A stretch of 64,000 nucleotides of DNA from Bacteroidota bacterium (GCA_013286425.1 JABDFS010000003.1:1-64000), one strand, 5' to 3'; shown: positions 51,182 through 61,578, numbered from the stretch's first letter. Notes: a model not told the origin generated them from the sequence alone. Numbers and translations are program-made.

Positions 51182-52606
51182 CTATTTTCCTTTACCTAAA
51201 AATATAGTGCGCAAAGTATAGATCATAATTTTAAGATCAAGCAGCAATGAAATATTCTCAACATACACAAGATCATATTTCATACGCTCAATCATTTCGG
51301 GCACGCTTGATGCATAACCAAATTGCACCATTCCCCATGAAGTAAGGCCGGGCTTAACTTTAATCAGGTATCGGAAATATGGTGTTGATTCGTTAATGGC
51401 ATTAATGTAAAATTTGCGTTCGGGGCGTGGCCCAACGAAGCTCATTTCGCCCTTTAAAATATTCCATAACTGTGGCAATTCATCCAATCTCCATTTACGC
51501 ATTATTCTTCCCCATTTTGTTATGCGTGGATCGTTTTCTGATGAAAGCGCAGGTCCGTTTTTTTCAGCATCAGCATACATACTTCTGAATTTATGAATGT
51601 AAAATGGTTTGCCTTTATACCCGATCCTTTGCTGGTTATAAATGATGTATCCTTCTGAAGATAATTTTGTGCGTAAAGCAACATATGCTAATAAAGGCGA
51701 TAGAACAATCAAAGCAATTACTGATGCTGAAACATCAAATAGTCGCTTAATATTATTTTGCCATGCAGGCATTGGAGCGGTGTTAACATCAATCAGCACA
51801 GCATCTGGAACATTACGCATCTTTACAGAGCCTGTAATAATAGCTAATGAATCGGGCACCATTTTAATTTCAACGTCACATTCACTTAAGCGGCTTATCA
51901 ATGTTTCCACAACAATTCTTTCAGATTTTTCAAGTGCTACAACAACCTGGTTTATATTTTTTTGATGAATGATCTTTTCCGTTTCTTCGATCATGCCAAG
52001 ACAAGGCAAATTTTTTGATATCCCATTCTTAGGAAAGCTTTCATCAGTAATAAATCCTAAAAGATTATAAGTTGAAGTAAGGCGATTTCTTTTGATCTCT
52101 TTATATGCTGCAACGGCTTTTGCATTATTGCCGATGATAACTGTATTGAAGAATTGTGGGATTTTTTTTGCGTTGTTATGCGCGATAGAAATTAAAATTA
52201 ATCTGCCGGCAATAACAAGCAAGGCTTGTAAAACAGCGAATGTAAAAAAAACATCATTAAGATATGTTGAGTCAGCTTTTCGATCATTTAAAAAAAGAAT
52301 AAACAATAATAGTATTGAACCGATAAGGCATTGAATGATTGAGATCGTTGTTTCTTTCAGTCTTGATTTTTTATATAAAGGCTGATTGTAAGCGCCGGAA
52401 ACAGCGAATAAAATGACCCAGAAGATAATGGCAAAAAAAAGTGAACTATAAAAAAAATTGTAATTATTAAACAAGCCCTGGTAAGTCATTGGTTCTTCAT
52501 ACAACCAGATCTTTCGTTTATGTGTAAGCACAGTCCAGGCAATAACAGATGCAATAACATCTGAAAAAATGTACCAGCCTGTTTTAACTGTTTGGGTTTT
52601 CTGCAT
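51182..52606 (-). CDS. Undecaprenyl-phosphate sugar phosphotransferase (WcaJ/WbaP-like)
   Basis: Multi-TM N-terminus, KRLFDVSASVIALIVLSPLLAYVAL, KFRSMYADAEKNGPALSSENDPRITKWGRIMRKWRLDELPQLWNILKGEMSFVGPRPER. Confidence 0.95.
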   Translation of the reverse strand: MQKTQTVKTGWYIFSDVIASVIAWTVLTHKRKIWLYEEPMTYQGLFNNYNFFYSSLFFAIIFWVILFAVSGAYNQPLYKKSRLKETTISIIQCLIGSILLLFILFLNDRKADSTYLNDVFFTFAVLQALLVIAGRLILISIAHNNAKKIPQFFNTVIIGNNAKAVAAYKEIKRNRLTSTYNLLGFITDESFPKNGISKNLPCLGMIEETEKIIHQKNINQVVVALEKSERIVVETLISRLSECDVEIKMVPDSLAIITGSVKMRNVPDAVLIDVNTAPMPAWQNNIKRLFDVSASVIALIVLSPLLAYVALRTKLSSEGYIIYNQQRIGYKGKPFYIHKFRSMYADAEKNGPALSSENDPRITKWGRIMRKWRLDELPQLWNILKGEMSFVGPRPERKFYINAINESTPYFRYLIKVKPGLTSWGMVQFGYASSVPEMIERMKYDLVYVENISLLLDLKIMIYTLRTIFLGKGK

Positions 52607-52618
52607 GAGAAAATCAGA

Positions 52619-53593
52619 TCAGGGTAAATTTACTTTATGATGAATCTTTTCTAAAATAAGATGCGCCACTTCCATTGCAAGCAGGCCATCAATTTCATTT
52701 ACAGCTGTTGGCTTGTTACGGATTACAGCATCAACAAATGATCTTAGTTCTTCTTTGATGGCATTTGAGGGTTGCGTGGCAGGATTAATTATTGCAAGCG
52801 TTTTATTACCTGAAGGCGTATCAATATCAAAAGTAAATGCGTCTCCGTCTTCAAGAGATTTAAGCTTTATTATTTCCGTCTTCTTTTCTAAAAAATCTAT
52901 TCCTATATAAGCGTCTTTTTGAAACAAACGCATCTTGCGCATCTTCTTCATGCTTATGCGGCTGCTGGTTAAATTAGCAACACAACCATTATTAAATTCA
53001 ATGCGTACGTTGGCAATATCAGGTGTATCTGTCATAACGGCTACGCCACTTGCCGATATATTCTTCACATCGCTTTTTACCAGTTTTAAAATGATGTCTA
53101 TGTCGTGAATCATCAGGTCTAATATCACACTTACTTCTGTGCCACGCGGGTTAAACTGTGCCAACCTGTGCACTTCAATAAACATCGGGTTCAAAGCCAT
53201 GTCCTTCAAAGAGAGATATGCGGGATTAAATCTTTCAACATGTCCAACCTGGAATTTAATGCCGGCTTCTTTCACCATCTGCACAATCTTTTTGCCCTGT
53301 TCAAGTGTATCAGCCATTGGCTTTTCTACAAAAACATGCCTGCCTTTTTTTATAGCAGCTTCACATAAATCAAAATGAAAAGTTGTTGGAGCAATGATAT
53401 CGGCGGCATCGCATTTATCAAGTAATTTATCTGCAGAAGCAAATCTTTTTAAACCATATTTTTCTTCAACTTCTTTTGCTGTTTCGTCGTTGGGATCAAA
53501 AAAACCAGTTACTTCCACATCATCAATTTCCATCCAGTTGTTCAAATGAAATTTGCCAAGATGCCCAACTCCGAATATCCCAATCTTCAGCAT
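52619..53593 (-). CDS. Gfo/Idh/MocA-family oxidoreductase
   Basis: KIGIFGVGHLGKFHL Rossmann motif, GRHVFVEKPMADTLEQGKKIV, RFNPAYLSLK. Confidence 0.94.
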   Translation of the reverse strand: MLKIGIFGVGHLGKFHLNNWMEIDDVEVTGFFDPNDETAKEVEEKYGLKRFASADKLLDKCDAADIIAPTTFHFDLCEAAIKKGRHVFVEKPMADTLEQGKKIVQMVKEAGIKFQVGHVERFNPAYLSLKDMALNPMFIEVHRLAQFNPRGTEVSVILDLMIHDIDIILKLVKSDVKNISASGVAVMTDTPDIANVRIEFNNGCVANLTSSRISMKKMRKMRLFQKDAYIGIDFLEKKTEIIKLKSLEDGDAFTFDIDTPSGNKTLAIINPATQPSNAIKEELRSFVDAVIRNKPTAVNEIDGLLAMEVAHLILEKIHHKVNLP

Positions 53594-53683
53594 AAAAAAT
53601 TTTACGGGTAAAGATAATATGGTTTAAATCACTTTCAGATGTTAATAATCTATCCACGAAACGCAGGCAGGCTTATACTATGT

Positions 53684-54985
53684 TTATGCGTTCTGCATTG
53701 CAACTGCTTCAACAACTGTAACAGTATTTTTTCTGAAATCAACCAACGCAAACCAACCAGTAACAAGAAACGAAATAATGAAATACGCAATCAGTGCAGC
53801 ATCTATCCAGGACAGTTGTTTGCCTGCACCAAACCAGTCATTATAATACCATATTATTCCGATGCCGGCAGCGCTTTTTATAAACTCCCAGGCCAATGCA
53901 TATTTATTTTTGTTCATCAATTCAGTAAATGCGTACACATAAATAAATACAAATGCTCCGTATACAAACATCGCAGGACTTCCAATTGAAGCAAGATTGC
54001 CGAACAACCAGCTTATCAGTATTAATAATACGCCAACCTGTATCCAGCTCCATGCATACAATAAAGGGGAAGATTCAGGATTATATTTTTCGAAGTGATA
54101 AACATCTTCAATCTTATACAAAGGATATTTTTCTGCAACATCATCTGGCCGCCAGCCTGTAGGCATGAACCAGATGCGCAATTTATTTTTCAGGCTTTTG
54201 GTACGCCATGCATCTTTAACCAACAACCACAAATGCTGAAAATTTATTTTGATAGGATTCCATGTACTTACAGGCCTTGTAATACCATATACAGGTGGTT
54301 TATCCGGCAACTCTTCCTGGAATGTTCCGAAGAGTTTATCCCACATAATAAATATCTGCGAAAGATTTTTATCAATATACTCAGGATTGATTGCATGATG
54401 CACGCGATGATGTGACGGCGTTACAATAATATGTTCAAGAAAGCCCATCTTTTTTATATGCCTTGTATGATACCAGAATTGCGCAAACAATTGTATGGGT
54501 GCAACAATTGCGATTACTTCTGCGGGCACACCTAACAATGCTGCGGGAATTAAAAGAAAAGTAAAAATGCGAATGAACACGGATATGCTTTGACGCAACG
54601 CACAAGCAAGATTAAATTCTTCGCTGCTGTGATGCACAATATGGCTGTTCCAGAATATATTTATTTTATGATCGAAACGGTGTACCCAATACCCTGCAAA
54701 ATCAATTACAATGAATGCAATCGCATACGTCCAGAAAGTAGATTGTATATTATAGATCGCGATCTTGCTTTCAAGCCATTCATAAGTAAGAATAGTAAGG
54801 CTTAAACCCAACACATCTTTGGTAACGTTGGTGATGCCGCTGCTAAGACTGCTGATCATATCCATGCCGCGAACCGTGTCATTGCCTTTATACCAGCCAT
54901 ACCATTTTTCAAACAAGACAAGCAGGAGAAAAGCAGGCATCGCAATTAATAGAATTTTGCCGTAGGCTTCCATAAAACAAAACAA
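53684..54985 (-). CDS. Sterol desaturase/fatty acid hydroxylase-family membrane protein
   Basis: His clusters HRFDH, HIVHHSSEEFN, HTRHI, HHRVHHAINPEYIDKN. Confidence 0.95.
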   Translation of the reverse strand: MFCFMEAYGKILLIAMPAFLLLVLFEKWYGWYKGNDTVRGMDMISSLSSGITNVTKDVLGLSLTILTYEWLESKIAIYNIQSTFWTYAIAFIVIDFAGYWVHRFDHKINIFWNSHIVHHSSEEFNLACALRQSISVFIRIFTFLLIPAALLGVPAEVIAIVAPIQLFAQFWYHTRHIKKMGFLEHIIVTPSHHRVHHAINPEYIDKNLSQIFIMWDKLFGTFQEELPDKPPVYGITRPVSTWNPIKINFQHLWLLVKDAWRTKSLKNKLRIWFMPTGWRPDDVAEKYPLYKIEDVYHFEKYNPESSPLLYAWSWIQVGVLLILISWLFGNLASIGSPAMFVYGAFVFIYVYAFTELMNKNKYALAWEFIKSAAGIGIIWYYNDWFGAGKQLSWIDAALIAYFIISFLVTGWFALVDFRKNTVTVVEAVAMQNA

Positions 54986-55182
54986 AATTTAAAGTAATCA
55001 AAGATAAAAAAGTTTGCGGGTTAAGTTTTAAATCCACAAGATTATTAACAACTTCACCATTCGCATCAATCATTCAATTTTATTTGCATTTTTTTTGAAA
55101 AAAAATTTCTGAATAAATTTCCAATTATTATTTTTAGAGGAAAAATCTAACTGCTTAGCAATAACCTTTAAAAAAAATTATT

Positions 55183-56022
55183 ATGTCAACCAAACTAACT
55201 TCCCCTTTTTTTATCGCTATTATATTTTTTTCAGCATGTACAAAATCCGGTGATGGCAATAACAACAATAGCAATAATAATGATAATAATACCCGCAACA
55301 ATGGAGGAACTACTACTCCCGCCAGTTATCTTATACACACCAATATTTCATCAACGTATAACTCATCAGGTGTTTTGAATACAAAGCTTGAATATACTTT
55401 CAATTACGACAAGCCTAATAATACAATTATCGTTTACGAACATGATAGTTTGCAAACAAATAATGACTTTAAGGATACTGTTACATACAAGTTAAGTGGA
55501 GATTCAATAACTGTTCAACATAAAACCGTTTCATTTTCCGAAACCTATTATTTAAATCATGAACATACTTACCCTGACAGTTTAATTATTCTCAATAGCG
55601 GAACAAAGATTGTATATTACTATATAAATACTTTTGATGCAAACGGCAAAATACTTTCATCCAAACAAACAGGAACTGTTTATTCAAATGGTGCCACTAC
55701 TTCCGCTACTAATTTAAATACAGAATTTACATGGCAAAACGGCAACCAGATAAAATCGTCTAACAGCAGTCTGGTATATAGCCGTACTTATAATGAAGAT
55801 ACTTTGGCTGCTCAACCAGATCCTATACTTATTGCATATAATCCCATGCAAAATGCACAAGCTTCCAAAAACATTTTAAAAACAGAAAGCATTACCTATC
55901 TTTTTAATAACAGCGTTCTTAGTGGTGTATGCACTTACGATGATAAACAAAGACTAATAAAAGAAACGACTATTAATAGTTTGGATGGCTCAACAACTAT
56001 AGGTATTGCGACATACTATTAA
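55183..56022 (+). CDS. Lipoprotein with Asn-rich linker, hypothetical
   Basis: FFSACTKSGDGNNNNSNNNDNNTRNNGG lipobox and linker; secretion signal. Confidence 0.65.
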   Translation: MSTKLTSPFFIAIIFFSACTKSGDGNNNNSNNNDNNTRNNGGTTTPASYLIHTNISSTYNSSGVLNTKLEYTFNYDKPNNTIIVYEHDSLQTNNDFKDTVTYKLSGDSITVQHKTVSFSETYYLNHEHTYPDSLIILNSGTKIVYYYINTFDANGKILSSKQTGTVYSNGATTSATNLNTEFTWQNGNQIKSSNSSLVYSRTYNEDTLAAQPDPILIAYNPMQNAQASKNILKTESITYLFNNSVLSGVCTYDDKQRLIKETTINSLDGSTTIGIATYY

Positions 56023-56039
56023 ATAGCTTGTATGAGTAG

Positions 56040-56455
56040 TTATTCAGTAAAAATCCGATCAAGTTTAAGAAAAGTATCTCTCCAACCCCTTTCATAATTA
56101 TGCGCTGAAGCAAACCCAACATGTGCATGCTCAAACTGCATTAATGTATTCTCATCATTCGGTATTAGAACTATTGTTACGAATGATTCTACGTCAGGCT
56201 CGTTTTTCCACATCCAGATAAAGCTGAGTTTCTCATAAGGATGTACTTCTTTATAAACGCCGCTGCATATATGTTCAGCACCGTTAGATTAGCGAACGCT
56301 ATTTCAAAATTGCCACTTGGTTGTACATCCATTTCTGCATGCAATCCTGAACCTTTAGGATATGATCCAAACCATTGCAATACCAATTTTGACAACGTCC
56401 ATGCATCCCATACTTCATGAATACCCGCTTTAAATTCATGTTCAATAAATATATA
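56040..56455 (-). pseudogene. Frameshifted SRPBCC/AHSA1-domain protein
   Basis: Two minus frames join as FIEHEFKAGIHEVWDAWTLSKLVLQWFGSYPKGSGLHAEMDVQPSGNFEIAFANL / NGAEHICSGVYKEVHPYEKLSFIWMWKNEPDVESFVTIVLIPNDENTLMQFEHAHVGFASAHNYERGWRDTFLKLDRIFTE*. Confidence 0.8.
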
Positions 56456-56582
56456 GTATCGCTTTCAGAAGAATTAATTTTATTAACCTGTTATCGAAAT
56501 AACGCAATAAAATTATGCGGGATCATAAGCAGGATATTGATAAGCACATGCAGCAGCATAATCATTCAAAAAAATTGAAAAA

Positions 56583-56617
56583 AATTTAATTCCTATTAAT
56601 TTGGTAGGAATTAAATT
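56583..56617. repeat. Perfect 13-bp inverted repeat
   Basis: AATTTAATTCCTA-ttaatttgg-TAGGAATTAAATT. Confidence 0.85.
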
Positions 56618-56791
56618 AATTACTAATCTTGCCCTATGATTCATAGTAAAAGACCCGTGCTTGTATTTTCAAATATGCGATGTTGTCGCAAAAACTTTTA
56701 ATGCTGATTTGGGCACCTGCTATTCGAATTTATCCTGTTAAATTTTAAGTATTCAATCTTAATATTATTAAACACACCAAAAATTTAAACA

Positions 56792-57343
56792 ATGTCTGAA
56801 CAAAAATTAGGTCAGCTAAATATTATTGCTGCCGTTTATGGCCTTCAAACTGTTACTGAACAAATACGCAACCTTATTACCGATGGCTCGCCACAAACGC
56901 TAAGCTTTATAGTTAATAATAAAAGTATAGGAGAAGATGGATGGGTTGGCCAAATGAAATCAATCACGATCGTTTATGATTATGATAATGGCGATCTTCA
57001 TGTAGCAACTGCAATAGAAGGCGACACCATAAGTATTAATCCAGATAAACTTGGTAGCCAAAGGCCCTTTATTCCGGAACCTTTTTCAGGCAATAATAGT
57101 TTGTCCGTTCTCGCCGCAACCTACGGCCCGGATGATGTTACTTATAAAATAAAAAGCTTTATTTCTTCTTATAACACTTTGTCATTTCATGTTGACAATA
57201 CTACGTTTGGAGATCCATGGTATGGTATAGCAAAGACACTTGTAATTGTTCTAGGAAAAGATCATGATGTGAGTGCAGTTGAAATTTTTACAGAAAGGGA
57301 AAACTGCTATATTGACCTTAATGAAGTTATACCAACAATTTAA
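56792..57343 (+). CDS. Two-repeat 'AxYG' domain protein (DUF3395-like), cytoplasmic
   Basis: Internal duplication: LNIIAAVYGLQTVTEQIRNLI...LSFIVNNKSIGEDGWVGQMKSITIVYDYDNG and LSVLAATYGPDDVTYKIKSFI...LSFHVDNTTFGDPWYGIAKTLVIVLGKDHD. Confidence 0.75.
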   Translation: MSEQKLGQLNIIAAVYGLQTVTEQIRNLITDGSPQTLSFIVNNKSIGEDGWVGQMKSITIVYDYDNGDLHVATAIEGDTISINPDKLGSQRPFIPEPFSGNNSLSVLAATYGPDDVTYKIKSFISSYNTLSFHVDNTTFGDPWYGIAKTLVIVLGKDHDVSAVEIFTERENCYIDLNEVIPTI

Positions 57344-57470
57344 ATCACAACATTTTTAATATAGGATATTAGTTGCTTAACCAGTTCAGGTATCTGGCTT
57401 ACTAAATTTTTTCCCGGTTTTGCCGCATATTTATTTATTTTGCGACCGCCAAAAAAATTGTTTAGTGAGT

Positions 57471-59348
57471 ATGAAGTTACCCGTAACCTTATTATTATTG
57501 CTTGCTTTTGGTATTAAAGCCAGCGCCGGAAATTTTGCATCAAAAGATTCAAACATTATTATCAGTAATGCAAAAGATGTGTATGAGTTTGTTTATGACA
57601 AATCATCAAACAGCGTACAGGTAAAAGAATCATCAACCACAATTTATAACTGTAACGATTTCAGGAGCACATTGCCTGTTGTTGAATTTTACAACGAAAA
57701 GGTAACGATTGATGATGTTGACTTTTCGGTTGACGGCAAAAAACCCAAAGATGTAAAGCCTGTCTATTCTTATTACGAAATAGATGATTATTTTTATTCG
57801 GATGCACATATTTGTTACTTTCCTCTGCTGCTTGATAAAAAAGGAAGCGTTGCCCAGGTAAGCTTTCAGAAAACCATACAAGATCCACGTTATTTTACCA
57901 ATGTATTTTTTGATGAGATCTTTCCGGTTGCTTTAAAACAAATTGTTTTTAAAGTACCAAAGTGGATGAACATTGAATTAAAGGAAATGAACTTCAATGG
58001 TTATACCATCAGCAAAACAAAAGACTACGATAGCAAAAATGATGAAGATGTTTATACTTATACTGCATCAAACATAGAATCACGCGACGGTGAAGCATCC
58101 TGCCCCGGCCCAACTTATATTTATCCGCATATATTGGTTATTTCAAAAGAAGCAAATCCCGCAGGTACAACGATTACTTATTTTAAGTCAACAGCAGATC
58201 AATATGCGTGGTATCGTTCTTTGCTGAAAGATATTTCCAACAACGAAACAATTATTAAAGCAAAAGCGGATGAAATAACTGCGGGTAAAACAAACGACAT
58301 AGATAAAATAAAAGCTATCTTTTATTGGGTTCAAAACAATGTTAGGTATATAGCTTTTGAAGATGGTATTGCCGGTTTTTTGCCTGATAAAGCGGATGAA
58401 GTAATGCGCAAAAAATATGGCGATTGCAAAGGCATGGCAAATCTCACCAAAGAATTGCTGAAAGCAGAAGGTTTTGATGCAAGGCTTTGCTGGCTGGGCA
58501 CCAATCATATTGCGTATGATTATTCAACGCCTTCGCTTGCTGTGGATAATCATATGATTTGTGCACTGATGTATAAAGGCAAAACATATTTTTTAGATGC
58601 AACAGAAAATTATCTCGCATTAAATAATTATGCAGAACGTATACAAGGCAGGCAGATATTGATTGAAGATGGCGATAAATATATTCTTACACATGTGCCT
58701 GAAGAAACATACACGCAAAATCTTGACTCAGAAAAAAGAGTGCTTACAATAAACGGCACTGATTTAAACGGAACCGTTAATCAAAGCTGGAAAGGCGAAG
58801 AGAAAGAATATATTTTGTACGAGTTGAACACAGTCAAGAAAGATAAATCGCAGGATGCATTGAAGCGGTATTTGGCAAATGGTAGTGCCGATTATAAAAT
58901 AACCGATCTTAAAACATCAAGCCTTGACAGCATTGATGGCGATCTTACTGCAAGCTATTCAATGGTACACAGCAATGCTGTTACATCGTTTGGTAAAGAT
59001 TATTATGTTGATCTTGATTTTAAAAAAGAGTTAAGCAGCAGTGATTTCGATACATCAAAGCGCAAGCTTGATTATTTGTTTCCTTACAAAACGCATATTG
59101 AACGTATAACCGAACTTACTGTTCCGGCAGGATATAAAATTAGTTCTGTGCCGCCGGATCTTTCCATCAGCAACAGCAACTATGATTTTAGTATCACATA
59201 CAAACAACAACCGAATAAAGTTGTTTATCACAAAAGCATCATTCTTAAAAACACACATGTTGCCAAAGCAAATTTTAAGCAATGGAATGATGATATCGCA
59301 AAACTTACCGAAGCTTATAATCAACAATTAGTTTTAACCCAGCAATAA
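57471..59348 (+). CDS. Secreted DUF3857/transglutaminase-like protein with intact catalytic triad
   Basis: KKYGDCKGMANLTKELL (Cys), VDNHMICAL (His), YFLDATENY (Asp); start refined to MKLPVTLLLLLAFG. Confidence 0.9.
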   Translation: MKLPVTLLLLLAFGIKASAGNFASKDSNIIISNAKDVYEFVYDKSSNSVQVKESSTTIYNCNDFRSTLPVVEFYNEKVTIDDVDFSVDGKKPKDVKPVYSYYEIDDYFYSDAHICYFPLLLDKKGSVAQVSFQKTIQDPRYFTNVFFDEIFPVALKQIVFKVPKWMNIELKEMNFNGYTISKTKDYDSKNDEDVYTYTASNIESRDGEASCPGPTYIYPHILVISKEANPAGTTITYFKSTADQYAWYRSLLKDISNNETIIKAKADEITAGKTNDIDKIKAIFYWVQNNVRYIAFEDGIAGFLPDKADEVMRKKYGDCKGMANLTKELLKAEGFDARLCWLGTNHIAYDYSTPSLAVDNHMICALMYKGKTYFLDATENYLALNNYAERIQGRQILIEDGDKYILTHVPEETYTQNLDSEKRVLTINGTDLNGTVNQSWKGEEKEYILYELNTVKKDKSQDALKRYLANGSADYKITDLKTSSLDSIDGDLTASYSMVHSNAVTSFGKDYYVDLDFKKELSSSDFDTSKRKLDYLFPYKTHIERITELTVPAGYKISSVPPDLSISNSNYDFSITYKQQPNKVVYHKSIILKNTHVAKANFKQWNDDIAKLTEAYNQQLVLTQQ

Positions 59349-59349
59349 T

Positions 59350-61578
59350 ATGAGAACTAAATTTTTATTTATCGCAGCAATACTATGCATTGTAATAAAT
59401 GCATCAGCGCAAAAAGATGAAGCTGAATACAAACAAAGATCACAGGATATTCAATCTGAGTTATGGAGCAATCCTGCAAAAGAGTTTGCAGTAAAAGCTA
59501 TTCCTTCAACTATGGATAGCGAAAGTGCTGTAATTATTGCAACATCTTTTGATGTAGTGAACAGTGCTAAAATGAAAATGAAATTCGGTGCGCTTGGCTT
59601 TGGTTCTGTGCAACGCGTATTTTATCAAACAACATTTCACGAAAGAGTTAAGATAAACGATAAAGCCGCACTTGAAGATTATTCAACCATAGAATACCAG
59701 AAGAAGCTTGACAAATCAGTTTCTGTTGCTTTAATAAAAGTGTATAATAAAACAACAACATACATAGGTGCAAAAATTATTAAGCCCGACGGAAAAGAGA
59801 TTGTTGTGAATACAGATGAAGAAGTGTTAACCAAAGATGAAACAAAAAATAAAGCAGGCAAGCTTGCTATTTCTGATCTGCAGGTTGGTGACATTCTTGA
59901 TTATTATATACGCATAGAACAAATGCAGGAACTTAATTCTGACATGCAGGGCCCGTATACATTTTTTCTTGGCGGTGAATATCCTATTTTATACCAATCT
60001 ATAAAATTGCAACTGGATGAAAAATCCGGTGTTGAATATATTACCGGCAATGGCGCGCCTGCAATGAAAGAAATGCGCGATGACGATGACAACATCATTC
60101 TTTTTTCAGAGCAGAGAAACCTGCCCAAAATTCAAAGCAGTTTATTTACTTCATCTTACAGGCAATATCCCTATATATCTATACAATACATGTTCATTAC
60201 AAAAGGTGCAGATGCCAGCACGCATTTTAGTAAAGGTGAAGTAAAACATGGTTTTTTAAGTGACGCCTTGTTAGACCAGTTTCAGAAAATATTGCAAAGC
60301 AACGCAGTGCCAGTTAACTATTCGGCTTATATAAAAACAGCAAATTATTTTGGAGGTGAAAAACATTTGAAAGATCAGTCGCAGGATACACTTGTAAAAA
60401 CTTTATACAATGCATGGCGGCTTACAACCTTCTGTGATTTTTCAACTACCAATATTGACATTACAAATGATAACAATTACGCACAGGCCAACAGCCTTAT
60501 TTGCGCCATTAGTATGAGCCGTATGTTACGAACATTGGGTATCGATCATGAAATTGTGCTTTTGTGCCCGCGCAACTCAAACAAATTAAAAGATGTGATG
60601 AACCTTGGCGATTTTGAAGCAATGATCCATTTAAAAAATGGTAAAGATTATTGGCTGGCGTTTAATGATATTGTAACACAATTCAATGAAATACCTGCAA
60701 GATTCCAGGGAGAAGATGCACTTACATTCCGTCCCGATATGGATGCAAAAAATCTTGAGTACAATCCTATGGGTAAACAGAAAATTCCTGTGGCATCAGC
60801 TGATAAAAACACAGAAACAGAAAATATTAATGTTGCTTTCAATTCATCCAACATGCAGCAATTACAGATAGACAGGTCAACAACATTATCAGGTGCAACC
60901 AGGCATTACACACAAAAAGAATTATTAATGATGGAAGATATGCAGGCAGACCTTGCAACATCTGTAAATGAAAAAAAATTAACCGACAGGCTTGCTGATG
61001 ATAAAAAACAACAGAAGCTTGTAACTGAATTCAGCGCTGCTTTCGCAAAAGAAAAAACAAACCAGAAATCTTATTTTGAAGATGAGATAAAAGAACAGTA
61101 TGATCAATCAGCAAAAGATGTTAGTTCGTATGAAGTGAAAGATGCAGGCATGTTCAGTTCAAACTTTATGTATCATACCAATTTTACAATGGATAATTAC
61201 GTAAAGAAAGCAGGCAACAATTATATAATTGAGGCAGGTAAGCTGTTAGGTTCTGTAACCAAGATTGAAGAGAAAGACCGCACAAGAACTTTAGATGTTT
61301 ATATGCCTTATGCAAGAACATATACGTACAATATTTCGCTCGCTTTGCCCGCAGGTTATAAAGTAAAAGGCCTTGAAAATTTCAATAAGAATGTAAGCAA
61401 CGAAACAGGCTCATTAACTTCAACTGCAACAGCAGATGCCGCCGCTGTACATATCACTATCAAACAGCAATTCCTTAAAAATTTTGAAGTAGCTGCAAGC
61501 TGGCCAAAGCTGCTTGAGTTAATGGATGGCTTATATGATGTAAGCAATCAAAAATTATTGTTTGAAAAAAGCAATTAA
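59350..61578 (+). CDS. Secreted DUF3857-like protein with degenerate transglutaminase core
   Basis: Same architecture; NYAQANSLICAISMSRMLRTLGI lacks GDC, FEAMIHL lacks the His, YWLAFNDI; 1-bp gap from the upstream gene. Confidence 0.75.
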   Translation: MRTKFLFIAAILCIVINASAQKDEAEYKQRSQDIQSELWSNPAKEFAVKAIPSTMDSESAVIIATSFDVVNSAKMKMKFGALGFGSVQRVFYQTTFHERVKINDKAALEDYSTIEYQKKLDKSVSVALIKVYNKTTTYIGAKIIKPDGKEIVVNTDEEVLTKDETKNKAGKLAISDLQVGDILDYYIRIEQMQELNSDMQGPYTFFLGGEYPILYQSIKLQLDEKSGVEYITGNGAPAMKEMRDDDDNIILFSEQRNLPKIQSSLFTSSYRQYPYISIQYMFITKGADASTHFSKGEVKHGFLSDALLDQFQKILQSNAVPVNYSAYIKTANYFGGEKHLKDQSQDTLVKTLYNAWRLTTFCDFSTTNIDITNDNNYAQANSLICAISMSRMLRTLGIDHEIVLLCPRNSNKLKDVMNLGDFEAMIHLKNGKDYWLAFNDIVTQFNEIPARFQGEDALTFRPDMDAKNLEYNPMGKQKIPVASADKNTETENINVAFNSSNMQQLQIDRSTTLSGATRHYTQKELLMMEDMQADLATSVNEKKLTDRLADDKKQQKLVTEFSAAFAKEKTNQKSYFEDEIKEQYDQSAKDVSSYEVKDAGMFSSNFMYHTNFTMDNYVKKAGNNYIIEAGKLLGSVTKIEEKDRTRTLDVYMPYARTYTYNISLALPAGYKVKGLENFNKNVSNETGSLTSTATADAAAVHITIKQQFLKNFEVAASWPKLLELMDGLYDVSNQKLLFEKSN

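Noticed and set aside
55255-55315. AAT/AAC-rich microsatellite in the 55183 lipoprotein
   Set aside because: Encodes an Asn-rich linker after a lipobox, which is common in Bacteroidota lipoproteins.
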